The notes under the pieces were generated by a model. The model had not been told where the DNA came from, ran no database searches, and worked only from the letters and a program-made list of their open reading frames with translations. The translations under genes were made by a program, and so were the position numbers. From Lysobacter silvisoli (GTDB taxonomy: Bacteria; Pseudomonadota; Gammaproteobacteria; Xanthomonadales; Xanthomonadaceae), in NCBI RefSeq assembly GCF_003382365.1, contig NZ_QTSU01000001.1, positions 992,001 to 1,056,000 of the forward strand: DNA of 64,000 nucleotides, in the 5' to 3' direction. Shown here in pieces: positions 46,501 through 54,159 of the stretch (position 1 is the first letter of the stretch; every line of letters begins with the position of its first letter).

Positions 46501-47427
46501 TCAGGCGTAGCCGTAGGGAAGGTTGGGGCTGGATACCACGCGTACGCCCACGGTCTCGCCGCGCAGGAATCGCAGCGCGCTGGCGATCACCGCGCCGTCG
46601 TCGGCCACGCGGTTGTGGCCCAGGCCCTGGGTGCTGAGCAGGCGCGCGCCCGGCCAGTAGCGCGCGTAGCGCTCGCCTTCGGACCAGGGCACTTCGCGAT
46701 CGCCGACGTCGTGCACGATCAGCGCGGGGTGGCCGATGCGCGGCACGTTATGGTGCGCCTGCTGGGCGTCGAAGCTGATGCCGATGCGCGACTCGAAATA
46801 GGCGAACATGCGCCGCATCAGGTCCTCGCCGACCCAGAGGAAGCGCGCGAAGCGGCCCACCGCGGCCGCCGGATCGGCCGGCGGCGCGATCAACACCGCG
46901 CGTTCGGCCTGCAGCCCGCGCGCCAATGCCAGCATCGCCGCGGCGCCGCCCAGCGAATGGCCGATCACCGCCGCGGCCGGGCCGTAATGCGCGCCGACGG
47001 CGTGCAGGTGGCGGGTGAAGTCGGGCAGGGTCGCCAGGCGGCCGCCGCTGCGGCCGTGGGCGAGCTGATCGAAGGCGACCACCGCGTAACCGGCCTCGCG
47101 CAGCGCCGGCAGCCACTTGGCCACGCGCGTGCCGTGGCTGGACCAGCCGTGGGCGAACAGCACGTAGGGCTGGGCGTGCGGATCGCCCCAGACATAGGTG
47201 GCGATGGCGTGTCCGTCGATCTGCAGCGACTCCTCGCGCGCGCCGCAGGTGGGCGCGTCCAGCGCGCGGCGGCGGCTGGACGCGAACGGTGTGCAGAACA
47301 GTTCGGCGGCACGGCGCATGGTCGCATCGGGCGCCAGCCAGGCGCCGACGGCGAAGCCCAGGCGCAGGCCGTAGAGACGCGTTACGTTACGAACGGTCGT
47401 GCTAATTTTGCTCGTCAGCATGGACAT
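46501..47427 (-). CDS. Alpha/beta hydrolase
   Basis: 308 aa. Nucleophile elbow GHSLGG near residue 160 after YVLFAHGWSSHGTRVAKWLP (oxyanion-hole HGW), acid in LIVHDVGDREVPW and base histidine in STQGLGHNRV. The N-terminal ~35 residues contain a mildly hydrophobic stretch (LYGLRLGFAVGAWLAP) that could anchor it to the membrane. It follows the TetR gene by 39 bp on the same strand and is therefore a candidate for its control. Substrate unknown; likely an ester or acyl compound. Confidence 0.88.
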   Translation of the reverse strand: MSMLTSKISTTVRNVTRLYGLRLGFAVGAWLAPDATMRRAAELFCTPFASSRRRALDAPTCGAREESLQIDGHAIATYVWGDPHAQPYVLFAHGWSSHGTRVAKWLPALREAGYAVVAFDQLAHGRSGGRLATLPDFTRHLHAVGAHYGPAAAVIGHSLGGAAAMLALARGLQAERAVLIAPPADPAAAVGRFARFLWVGEDLMRRMFAYFESRIGISFDAQQAHHNVPRIGHPALIVHDVGDREVPWSEGERYARYWPGARLLSTQGLGHNRVADDGAVIASALRFLRGETVGVRVVSSPNLPYGYA

Positions 47428-47466
47428 GGCGGTACCTCTTCGGGCAGGCCTAGGACGGAGGGGAGG

Positions 47467-48081
47467 TCAGGCGGTGGGGGTGGCGGCGTAGGAGCCGATC
47501 AGGCGCTCGAACGCCCGGCGGCCGCGCGCGGCGGCGGTGTCGAAGCCGTACAGGCCGGCGTCGTGGTGCACGACCAGGGCGATGCCGTAGATCTCGAACG
47601 CCAGTTGCTCGGTATCGGTGTCGGCGCCGAGCTCGCCGGTGTCGATGGCCAGTTGCGCGGCGCGGCCGAGTTCGCGGTGCCAGCGCTGTTGCTGGCCGAA
47701 CACGTTGTCGCGCAGGGCGCCGGGGCGGTCGTCGTACTCGTGCACGGCGGCCAGCAATACGCAGCCGCCGTCGGTGTGGCGCGACCAGTCGAACCAGGCC
47801 TCGACGATGGCGCGCAGGCGCGCCAGGCCGCGCGGGCGCTTCAACGCGGGCAGCAGCACGTAGGCGACGAAGCGCTGGCTGGCGGTGTCCAGCACGGCCA
47901 GCTGCAGGTCCTCGCGCGAGCCGAAGTGGGCGAACACGCCGCTCTTGGACATGCCCACCGCCGCCGCCAGCGGCCCGATCGACAGGCCTTCCAGGCCGGC
48001 CGAGCAGGCGATGCTGTAGGCCTGTTCCAGGATGGCGTCGCGGGTGGCGGCGCCCTTATGGGTGGCGGTCAGAGCGTTCAT
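47467..48081 (-). CDS. TetR family transcriptional regulator
   Basis: 204 aa. N-terminal helix-turn-helix: AILEQAYSIACSAGLEGLSIGPLAAAVGMSKSGVFAHFGSREDL (residues ~15-58). The C-terminal domain has LLPALKRPRGLARLRAIVEAWFDWSRHTDGGCVLLAAVHEYDDRPG, as in regulators of the TetR_C group that control efflux or hydrolase genes. A palindrome 16 bp upstream of the start codon is a probable operator for autoregulation. Downstream is the alpha/beta hydrolase gene. Confidence 0.92.
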   Translation of the reverse strand: MNALTATHKGAATRDAILEQAYSIACSAGLEGLSIGPLAAAVGMSKSGVFAHFGSREDLQLAVLDTASQRFVAYVLLPALKRPRGLARLRAIVEAWFDWSRHTDGGCVLLAAVHEYDDRPGALRDNVFGQQQRWHRELGRAAQLAIDTGELGADTDTEQLAFEIYGIALVVHHDAGLYGFDTAAARGRRAFERLIGSYAATPTA

Positions 48082-48096
48082 GGATGTAAAAATAGC

Positions 48097-48108
48097 ACGT
48101 CCGTTCGT
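48097..48108. promoter_or_regulatory. Candidate TetR operator ACGnnCGnnCGT
   Basis: ACGTCCGTTCGT fits the palindromic frame ACG-nn-CG-nn-CGT used by many TetR regulators, flanked by A/T-rich bases (AAAATAGC and TTTTAAT). It lies at -16 to -27 from the TetR start codon, where it would overlap the promoter. Confidence 0.55.
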
Positions 48109-48649
48109 TTTAATGGCACCGTTCGTCGGCCGGAGGGCGGCAAGGATCGCTGGCAGGAGGCGCGAGGGTCCGAAGCCTGCCCGTGGTCCGAGCGGCAGGT
48201 TTGCGGTCGGCCGGACGCGCGGGCCCGCCGATAGCGGGTCCGCGCCTGGCTAGGGCACTGTCCGCTCGCTGTTTCGTCGATCAGCGGATGTGCTCGCGAT
48301 TCCGGCCCACGTGCTTGCAACGATGCGGCCCGCGCGGCGCCAATCACTGCGGCCGTTCGCGAGCCGGCGGCGGCGCCCACACGATGCGTCGCGAGCTGCG
48401 CGGCGGCACTTCGCTCGACGGCCACGAAATTCCGTGGCTTGGCGATGCATTCGTCATGCTGTTTCGTTTTCCATGGCACACAAGAAATGCGGCATCAGAT
48501 GTATCGCGGCTGACCGATCGCATGCGCGCCGTTTCTCGCTCCCCTTTGTCGCTACTGCATGACTTACCTTTTTCGCCTGGTCGCGGCGCCAGCGTTCCGA
48601 TTCCGGTCTTCGCTCGCTGCGTCGCTCAACGCCCACTACAGGTCTACGC
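48109..48649. other. 541-bp intergenic stretch with no recognised gene
   Basis: Between the TetR gene and the divergent secreted hydrolase gene. Frames here are arginine- and proline-rich and match nothing I know. Base composition is slightly less GC-rich toward 48450-48600. No REP palindrome, terminator hairpin with a T run, or RNA gene is visible. The promoters of both flanking genes should lie at its ends. Confidence 0.6.
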
Positions 48650-49699
48650 ATGCAGCAGCCATCGCTCGTATCCGGACGCAAGTACATCGTTTTCCGCGCA
48701 TTGGCCGCATTGTTGGCGCTGGCTTCGCCTTTGGCGTCCGCGGCGGCGGGCGCAATCGAACCGCACACGCTTCGGCCCGACGGCAGCGCGATCCGATGGC
48801 GCCTGGATGTGCCGGATGCGCGGGAAGGGCGCGTCGGATTGATCGTGGCGATGCAGGGGTCCGGATGCGAGCCCGCGTCCGAAGGTGCGGCTATCGAGGC
48901 CGTGCGTGCGGCGTTCTCCGGCCTGGCCGTCGTGACCGTGGACAAGTACGGCGTGGAGCCCCGCCCGGCGGTCAAGACCGAGGAATGCTCCGCGGCGTTT
49001 TATCGGCACCACACGCTCTCGCAACGCGTCGCCGACTACCGCCAGGTCGTCGACAGCCTGCGCGGAGCGCCCTGGTGGAATGGCGACCTGCTCCTGCTCG
49101 GCGGTTCAGAGGGCGGCGCGATCGCTGCCCAGCTCGCAGGGCCTTTGCGCGCGCAAACCGCGATCATCATTTCCACCGGCGGTGGCGCGCGTTTCGGGGA
49201 CATGTTCCGCAGCTTGCTAGTGGACCAAATGAATCAACTGGACATGCCGGCCGCGCAACGTCCGGACATCGACGCCGCCTTCGACCATGCGAGACAGAAT
49301 CCGGACAGCACGCAGGTCTGGATGAGTGCCAGCTTCAAATTCTGGGCCGATGCGCTGAGCGGGATTGCGCCCGTGGAGTCCATGCTGAAGGCCGACACCC
49401 AGTTCCTGCTTATCCAGGGCGGACGCGACGCAGCCCCCATCGTGCAGGCGGCGCGCGCCGCGTCGGATGCCTATGCCAAGGCCGGGCGCTGCGAACTGAC
49501 CTACTGGGAGTTTCCCGGCCTGGACCACGCGATGAAGGACGGCGCAGGCGGGGACCGTATGCCCGAGGTCCTGACGGAGGCGCATCGGTGGTGGTTGGCC
49601 AAGCGCGCCGTGGGCGGCGGTGCCGCCGTTTGTGGAGCACACGCGGCGCAGACGAGCGGCGGCGCGTCGTCCGATGCGGGGCGTGCGCCGGTCGATTGA
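48650..49699 (+). CDS. Secreted alpha/beta-hydrolase-fold protein
   Basis: 349 aa. A signal peptide region (VFRALAALLALASPLASAAA, residues ~14-33) is followed by an alpha/beta-hydrolase-like body: VGLIVAMQGSGCEPAS, the elbow LLLLGGSEGGAIAAQLAG (GSEGG, serine nucleophile), acid in FLLIQGGRDAAPIV and histidine in FPGLDHAMKDG. Prolyl-oligopeptidase and acylaminoacyl-peptidase-like enzymes share these motifs. A cysteine- and alanine-rich C-terminal tail of ~35 residues is unusual. Monocistronic; substrate unknown. Confidence 0.82.
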   Translation: MQQPSLVSGRKYIVFRALAALLALASPLASAAAGAIEPHTLRPDGSAIRWRLDVPDAREGRVGLIVAMQGSGCEPASEGAAIEAVRAAFSGLAVVTVDKYGVEPRPAVKTEECSAAFYRHHTLSQRVADYRQVVDSLRGAPWWNGDLLLLGGSEGGAIAAQLAGPLRAQTAIIISTGGGARFGDMFRSLLVDQMNQLDMPAAQRPDIDAAFDHARQNPDSTQVWMSASFKFWADALSGIAPVESMLKADTQFLLIQGGRDAAPIVQAARAASDAYAKAGRCELTYWEFPGLDHAMKDGAGGDRMPEVLTEAHRWWLAKRAVGGGAAVCGAHAAQTSGGASSDAGRAPVD

Positions 49700-49720
49700 A
49701 GCCGCTTCGCTGCGGCCGCG

Positions 49721-50293
49721 CTACTTCAAGCCGGGTACGTTCTCATCCGGCTCGCCGACGTTGGCCTCGCCCAGCGGTCGCAGCATCTGCACCGTGTCCA
49801 GCCAGCGTCCATGCTTGCGGCCCAGGCCCGGGAACACGCCGGCCGTCTTGAAGCCCAGCCGCTCGTGCAGGCCCACCGAGGCGGCGTTGCTGCCGTCGCC
49901 GATCACCGCGACCATCTGCCTGAAACCCAGCGCCTCGCAGTCGGCGATCAGGCGCAGCATCAGCGCGCGGCCGACGCCGCGGCCCTGGCAATCCGGCCGC
50001 ACGTAGACCGAATTCTCCACCGTCCAGCGGTAGCCGATACGGGTGCGGTAGGCGCTGGCGTAGGCATAGCCGGCGAAGCGCCAGGCGCCGTCGCGCTCGC
50101 ATTCGGCGACCAGGTAGGGATAGCCGGCCTCGACCAGGGCGCGCCAGCGCCGCCGCATTTCGGCCAGGTCGGGCGCCTCGTATTCGTAGGTCGCCAGGCC
50201 CTCGCGCACCTCGAGCGCATACAGGGCGGCGATCGCCTCCAGGTCGGAGTCGGCCGCCGCGCGCAGGCGCGGCGCGGGCGCGGCGGCGCTCAA
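49721..50293 (-). CDS. GNAT-family N-acetyltransferase (phosphinothricin-acetyltransferase-like)
   Basis: 190 aa. LRAAADSDLEAIAALYALEVREGLATYEYEAPDLAEMRRRW at the N-terminus and the acetyl-CoA loop VYVRPDCQGRGVGRALMLRLI (Q/RxxGxG/A) near residue 110, then VAVIGDGSNAASVGLHERLGFKTAG, are those of the PAT/MnaT group. The start is a TTG at 50293 inside the aguB stop (TTGA), consistent with the tight operon; no ATG lies near the conserved N-terminus. Being coupled to agmatine genes, it might acetylate an amine or amino acid in that pathway; this is inference. Confidence 0.85.
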   Translation of the reverse strand: MSAAAPAPRLRAAADSDLEAIAALYALEVREGLATYEYEAPDLAEMRRRWRALVEAGYPYLVAECERDGAWRFAGYAYASAYRTRIGYRWTVENSVYVRPDCQGRGVGRALMLRLIADCEALGFRQMVAVIGDGSNAASVGLHERLGFKTAGVFPGLGRKHGRWLDTVQMLRPLGEANVGEPDENVPGLK

Positions 50294-51177
50294 TCGCGGT
50301 AGCGCTTGAGCAGGTCGGCGTAGGCGTCGATGCGGCGGTCGCGCAGGAACGGCCAGATCCGCCGCACGTGCTCGCTGCGCTGCATGTCGACCTCGGCCAT
50401 CAGGATCTGCGGCGCGTCGGTGCCGGCCTGGGCCAGGAACTCGCCCTGCGGGCCCAGCACGTGGCTGGTGCCCCAGAAGTCGATGCCGGCCGCATCCAGC
50501 GGCGACTGCTCGTGGCCCACGCGGTTGCAGCTGAGCACCGGCACGCCGTTGGCCACGGCGTGGCCGCGGTGGCTGAGCACCCAGGCGTCGCGCTGGCGGT
50601 CCTTCTCGGCCTGCTCGTCGGTCGGATCCCAACCGATCGCGGTCGGGTAGAGCAGCAATTCGGCGCCGGCCAGTGCCATCAGCCGCGCGCCTTCCGGGTA
50701 CCACTGGTCCCAGCACACCAGCACGCCCAGGCGGCCGACCGAGGTCTGGATCGGCTCGAAGCCCAGGTCGCCCGGAGTGAAGTAGAACTTCTCGTAGAAG
50801 CCCGGGTCGTCGGGGATGTGCATCTTGCGGTACTTGCCGGCGATGCGGCCGTCGGTCTCGTAGACCACGGCGGTGTTGTGGTACAGGCCGGCGGCGCGCT
50901 TCTCGAACAGCGAACTCACCAGCACCACGCCGTGCTGCTTGGCCAGCGCGCCCAGGCGCTCGGTGCTGGGGCCCGGGATGGGTTCGGCCAGATCGAACTC
51001 GTGCACCGATTCGTGCTGGCAGAAGTAGGGGCCGTTGTGCAGCTCCTGCAGCAGCACCAGCTTGGCGCCGCGCTGGGCGGCCTCGCCCACACGGTCCTCG
51101 ATGTTGGCCAGGTTGGCCTCGCGCGAGCCGTGGTCTCGGTCCTGGATCAGGGCGACGGGGAGGGTGGTCTTCTTCAT
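50290..51177 (-). CDS. aguB: N-carbamoylputrescine amidase
   Basis: 295 aa nitrilase-superfamily enzyme that hydrolyses N-carbamoylputrescine to putrescine, CO2 and ammonia. Catalytic triad Glu45 (LLQELHNGPYF), Lys118 (KYRKMHIPDD) and Cys155 (VLVCWDQWYPE), plus the family-specific SHRGHAVANGVPVLSCNRVG. ATG 51177 (KKTTLPVALIQDRDHG) was chosen over an ATG 81 bp upstream that adds a non-conserved leader. It lies downstream of aguA across a REP pair, and its stop overlaps the GNAT start. Confidence 0.95.
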   Translation of the reverse strand: MKKTTLPVALIQDRDHGSREANLANIEDRVGEAAQRGAKLVLLQELHNGPYFCQHESVHEFDLAEPIPGPSTERLGALAKQHGVVLVSSLFEKRAAGLYHNTAVVYETDGRIAGKYRKMHIPDDPGFYEKFYFTPGDLGFEPIQTSVGRLGVLVCWDQWYPEGARLMALAGAELLLYPTAIGWDPTDEQAEKDRQRDAWVLSHRGHAVANGVPVLSCNRVGHEQSPLDAAGIDFWGTSHVLGPQGEFLAQAGTDAPQILMAEVDMQRSEHVRRIWPFLRDRRIDAYADLLKRYRD

Positions 51178-51318
51178 GCTCGGAAAATCCGGACGCGGGA
51201 TGACGACTATTGTAGGGCTTGCCCGAAGAGGCGCGGCCGCGGCTCGTACGCGACGCATCCCGTTGGGACGCCGCTACCTCGTTCGTTATCGGTGCTTCGC
51301 AACGGGCATCGCTGTGGG

Positions 51319-51388
51319 GTAGGAGCGGCGTGAGCCGCGACCTGCGTCGCGGCCGAAGGGTCGCGGTCGCGGCTTGCGCCGCTCCTAC
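51319..51388. repeat. Inverted pair of GTAG-type REP palindromes
   Basis: Units at 51319-51342 (+, GTAGGAGCGGCGTGAGCC) and 51365-51388 (inverted, a variant with GGCTTGCGCCGCTCCTAC). The pair lies inside the aguA-aguB gap, so the two genes may not be fully co-transcribed. Confidence 0.8.
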
Positions 51389-51401
51389 TTCGAAGCCGCG
51401 C

Positions 51402-52436
51402 TTACGCCACCACGCCCCGCGGCAGCTGCATGGTGATGCAGTGCAGGCTGCCGTTCTGCCAGATCAGCGGGCGGCAGGGCACGGCGACGATCTCGCGATC
51501 GGGGAAGGCCTGGGCCAGCACGGCCTGGGCTTCGGCGTCGCGGGCGTCGCCGTAGGCCGGCATCAGCACGGCTCCGTCGATGATGAGGAAGTTGGCGTAA
51601 CTGGCTGCCAGCCTTCGGTTTTCATCGATGATGGGCTGCGCCCACGGCAACGGGAACAGGCGGTAGGGCTTGCCGTCGCGGGTGCGCAGCGCGGCCAGTT
51701 CGGCGGCCATGGCCTGCAACTCGGCGTAGTGCGAATCGGCCGGGTCGTCGCAGCCCTGGTAGACGATGGCATCGGGCGCGGCGAAGCGGGCCAGGGTGTC
51801 GATGTGGGCGTCGGTGTCGTCGCCCTCCAGGTAACCGTGGTCCAGCCACAGCACCCGGTCCTGGCGCAGCCAGTCCGACAGTTGCGCGGTGATCTGTTCG
51901 CGGCTGGCGTCCGGATGGCGCTCGTGCAGGCAGCGCCAGGTGCTCAACAGGGTGCCCGCGCCGTCGGTTTCGATAGCGCCGCCTTCCAAGGCAAAATCAA
52001 TGCTTTGGCGATCACTGTTCAAGAAGATTCCCTGATCGTGCAGGCGCTCGACCAGCAAGTCGTCCTGGCTGGCGTCGAACTTGCCGCCCCAGCCGGTGAA
52101 GCGGAAGTCCAGCAGGCGGAACCCGTCGCCCTCGCGCAGGGTGATCGGGCCGGAATCGCGCAGCCAGGTGTCGTCGTAGGGCGCTTCGACGAAGCGCACC
52201 CGGCCCATGTCGATGCGCGCCGAGGACAGGCGCGCGCGGGCGTAGGCCTGCACGTCGTCGTCGGCCACGCAGACGATCGCCGGCTGGAAGCGGGTGATGG
52301 CCGCGACCAGGGCGATGTAGGTCTCCTCGACCTCGCCCAGGCGGTCGGCCCAGTCGGTGTCGGCGTTGGGCCAGGCGATCAGGACCGCGGACTGGGGTTC
52401 CCACTCCGCGGGGAAGCGCAATGCGTGCTCGCTCAA
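51402..52436 (-). CDS. aguA: Agmatine deiminase
   Basis: 344 aa guanidino-modifying enzyme that converts agmatine to N-carbamoylputrescine and ammonia. Nucleophile Cys333 in GSLHCITMQLPRG, His and acids in LDHGYLEGDDTDAHIDT, the arginine in DTWLRDSGPI, and GGAIETDGAGTLLST. Length and N-terminus (PAEWEPQSAVLIAWPNADTDW) are normal. It provides the substrate for aguB on the same strand, so the strain can make putrescine from arginine via agmatine. No regulator gene is adjacent. Confidence 0.96.
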   Translation of the reverse strand: MSEHALRFPAEWEPQSAVLIAWPNADTDWADRLGEVEETYIALVAAITRFQPAIVCVADDDVQAYARARLSSARIDMGRVRFVEAPYDDTWLRDSGPITLREGDGFRLLDFRFTGWGGKFDASQDDLLVERLHDQGIFLNSDRQSIDFALEGGAIETDGAGTLLSTWRCLHERHPDASREQITAQLSDWLRQDRVLWLDHGYLEGDDTDAHIDTLARFAAPDAIVYQGCDDPADSHYAELQAMAAELAALRTRDGKPYRLFPLPWAQPIIDENRRLAASYANFLIIDGAVLMPAYGDARDAEAQAVLAQAFPDREIVAVPCRPLIWQNGSLHCITMQLPRGVVA

Positions 52437-52460
52437 AACAGCTATGTCCGGTACGGGGCG

Positions 52461-52787
52461 TCAGCGCACGGGCGGCTTGGGCCCGATCTCTTCGGCGTCG
52501 GCCTTGTTGGCGACCACGTCGACCACCTTGTTCTTCTCGAAGTACACGGTGAACGCCGGGTAGACCCAACGGTTGATGGTGGGCCACTGGCGCTTCTGGC
52601 CGCCGCGCGGGTCCAGGCGTTCGGCCGGGGCGCCGTAGCGGGACTCGACCTGGGCCATGGTCTGGCCGCGGGCGGGCATGGCCGCCTTGTTCTCTTCGGA
52701 CACGCGCTCGATCAGCAGGGTGTCGGCGGAGGCGGCGGTGGACAGGAGCAGCAGGGCGGTGGCGAATGCGGCGGCGCGGACGGACAT
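52461..52787 (-). CDS. Small exported protein, SmpA/OmlA-like
   Basis: 108 aa. Signal peptide MSVRAAAFATALLLLSTAASA. The mature part has RGQTMAQVESRYGAPAERLDPRGG, the GMT-x-x-V-x-x-x-YG-x-P pattern of the SmpA/OmlA (BamE-like) fold, then WVYPAFTVYFEKNKVVDVVANKADAEE. There is no lipobox cysteine. ATG 52787 has GAGG upstream. It starts upstream of aguA by 24 bp and may be the first gene of that run. Periplasmic, function unknown. Confidence 0.82.
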   Translation of the reverse strand: MSVRAAAFATALLLLSTAASADTLLIERVSEENKAAMPARGQTMAQVESRYGAPAERLDPRGGQKRQWPTINRWVYPAFTVYFEKNKVVDVVANKADAEEIGPKPPVR

Positions 52788-52908
52788 GGGTGCAACCTCG
52801 CTGGATGACGCGAGATTGTACGCACAAGGGCCGAGCGCACGGCAGCACGCGGCCGTCACGTTTTCGCGATCCGGACGCGCCCGGGCAGGGCGCGCCGCGC
52901 AACGCAGA

Positions 52909-52930
52909 AAGGCCGCCTTGCGGCGGCCTT
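52909..52930 (-). terminator. Rho-independent terminator after rpmJ
   Basis: A perfect 9-bp stem AAGGCCGCC/GGCGGCCTT with a 4-base loop, followed on the minus strand by TTTCTGCG. It is 46 bp past the rpmJ stop. Confidence 0.7.
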
Positions 52931-52976
52931 CCAGGCGAACGGTCGCGGCGCTTTTAAGGCGCCAGGACAGCGTCTA

Positions 52977-53102
52977 TTAGCGCTGACGCGCTTTGAAACG
53001 CGGGTTCGACTTGCAGATCACGAAGACCTTGCCACGGCGGCGAACGACTTTGCAGTCGCGGTGACGGGCCTTCGCCGACTTCAGGGAGGACAGGACCTTC
53101 AT
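52977..53102 (-). CDS. rpmJ: 50S ribosomal protein L36, B type (partial zinc-ligand loss)
   Basis: 41 aa: starts [18 protein letters not shown] and ends [12 protein letters not shown], like E. coli YkgO. The zinc ribbon of C+ L36 (two CxxC-type cysteines, a third cysteine and a histidine) is incomplete here: only Cys17 and Cys30 remain, His14 stands at the first cysteine position, and the final histidine is Phe36. This is the zinc-independent paralogue class. It has its own promoter (53142-53171) and terminator. A canonical C+ copy would be expected in the alpha operon, outside the window. Confidence 0.95.
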   Translation of the reverse strand: MKVLSSLKSAKARHRDCKVVRRRGKVFVICKSNPRFKARQR

Positions 53103-53141
53103 GACAGACCTCGGCAACAGGATTGGAATAAACAGCCCGCG

Positions 53142-53171
53142 ATCATAGCGGGTATTTCCCACTGCGATCAA
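53142..53171 (-). promoter_or_regulatory. Sigma-70 promoter of rpmJ
   Basis: On the minus strand a -35 box TTGATC (53166-53171) and a -10 box TATGAT (53142-53147) are separated by 18 bp. The predicted leader is about 33 nt, with GAGG as the ribosome-binding site. Confidence 0.6.
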
Positions 53172-53253
53172 GTGCTTGCACGAAAATAATTCGCGCCCCC
53201 GTCGAAAAGGGGGCGCGGCGGGCGCCGGACGCGGGTCCGCGGCGGCGTCCTTG

Positions 53254-53259
53254 CATAAT
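53254..53259 (+). promoter_or_regulatory. Candidate -10 box of cmk, leaderless configuration
   Basis: CATAAT in TTGCATAATAGCC ends 7 bp before the cmk ATG at 53267, so transcription should start at or one base from the start codon. No Shine-Dalgarno sequence is present. Confidence 0.5.
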
Positions 53260-53266
53260 AGCCGAC

Positions 53267-53953
53267 ATGAACAGCCCCCACGACAGCAGCACCCCCGTAC
53301 TCACCATCGACGGCCCCTCCGGCTCCGGCAAGGGCACCATCAGCCGCCTGGTCTCGCAGGCCCTGGGCTGGCACTACCTGGACTCCGGCGCCCTGTACCG
53401 CGCGGTCGGCGTGGCCGCCGGCTGGGCCGACCTGGACCTGGCCGACCCGGCCGCCCTGGTCCGCTGCGCCTTCGACACCCGCATCGGCTTCCGCGACGAC
53501 GAGCGCGGCGAGCTGCGGGTGCTGGTCAACGACCTGGACGCCACCGACGAGCTGCGCACCGAGACCGCCGGCGCGGCCGCCTCGGCCATCGCCGCCATCC
53601 CCGAGGTCCGGGCCGCGCTCAAGGACCGCCAGCGCGCCTTCCGCCAGCCGCCCGGCCTGGTCGCCGACGGCCGCGACATGGGCACGGTCATCTTCCCCGA
53701 CGCTGCCTACAAGGTGTTCCTGACCGCCAGTGCCGAGGAAAGGGCCGAAAGGCGCTATAAGCAGTTGAAAGACAAAGGGGTTTCCGTTACTTTAGACGGT
53801 CTGCTGCGGGAGATCCTCGCCCGCGACGCCCGCGACGCACAGCGCGCGGTGGCTCCTTTGCGCCCGGCGCCCGACGCCGTGCACATCGACACCACCGGCC
53901 TGGGCATCGCCCAGGTGGTCGAACGCGTGTTGGCCTTGTTGCCGCCGCGCTGA
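53267..53953 (+). CDS. cmk: Cytidylate kinase
   Basis: 228 aa; phosphorylates CMP and dCMP. P-loop GPSGSGKGT at residues 16-24, [39 protein letters not shown], and [15 protein letters not shown], all family-typical. The gene lies directly before rpsA, the usual gammaproteobacterial order. It is apparently expressed from a leaderless promoter close to the start codon. Identification is secure. Confidence 0.97.
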   Translation: MNSPHDSSTPVLTIDGPSGSGKGTISRLVSQALGWHYLDSGALYRAVGVAAGWADLDLADPAALVRCAFDTRIGFRDDERGELRVLVNDLDATDELRTETAGAAASAIAAIPEVRAALKDRQRAFRQPPGLVADGRDMGTVIFPDAAYKVFLTASAEERAERRYKQLKDKGVSVTLDGLLREILARDARDAQRAVAPLRPAPDAVHIDTTGLGIAQVVERVLALLPPR

Positions 53954-54159
53954 CGTTCGCGCAAACGCGGACCGAACGCAGCAGAAGAGCTCCCGCCGCA
54001 ATCCCGCGGCGGGTTTCACAACGACACATGGCGCAGTTCCTTATGGGAACGGTGCGGTAGCGCCACACAACGGGTGGGTCGACCACGCGCTGCTTGCGTC
54101 GCCATGTCGGCGACGATGCCAGCCGGTGCGGCCCGTGTGTTCAACCGAGTAATCAACTA

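Noticed and set aside
48183-48842. A 219-codon frame upstream of the secreted hydrolase
   Set aside because: The product is arginine- and proline-rich, overlaps a real gene in another frame, and has no recognisable domain.
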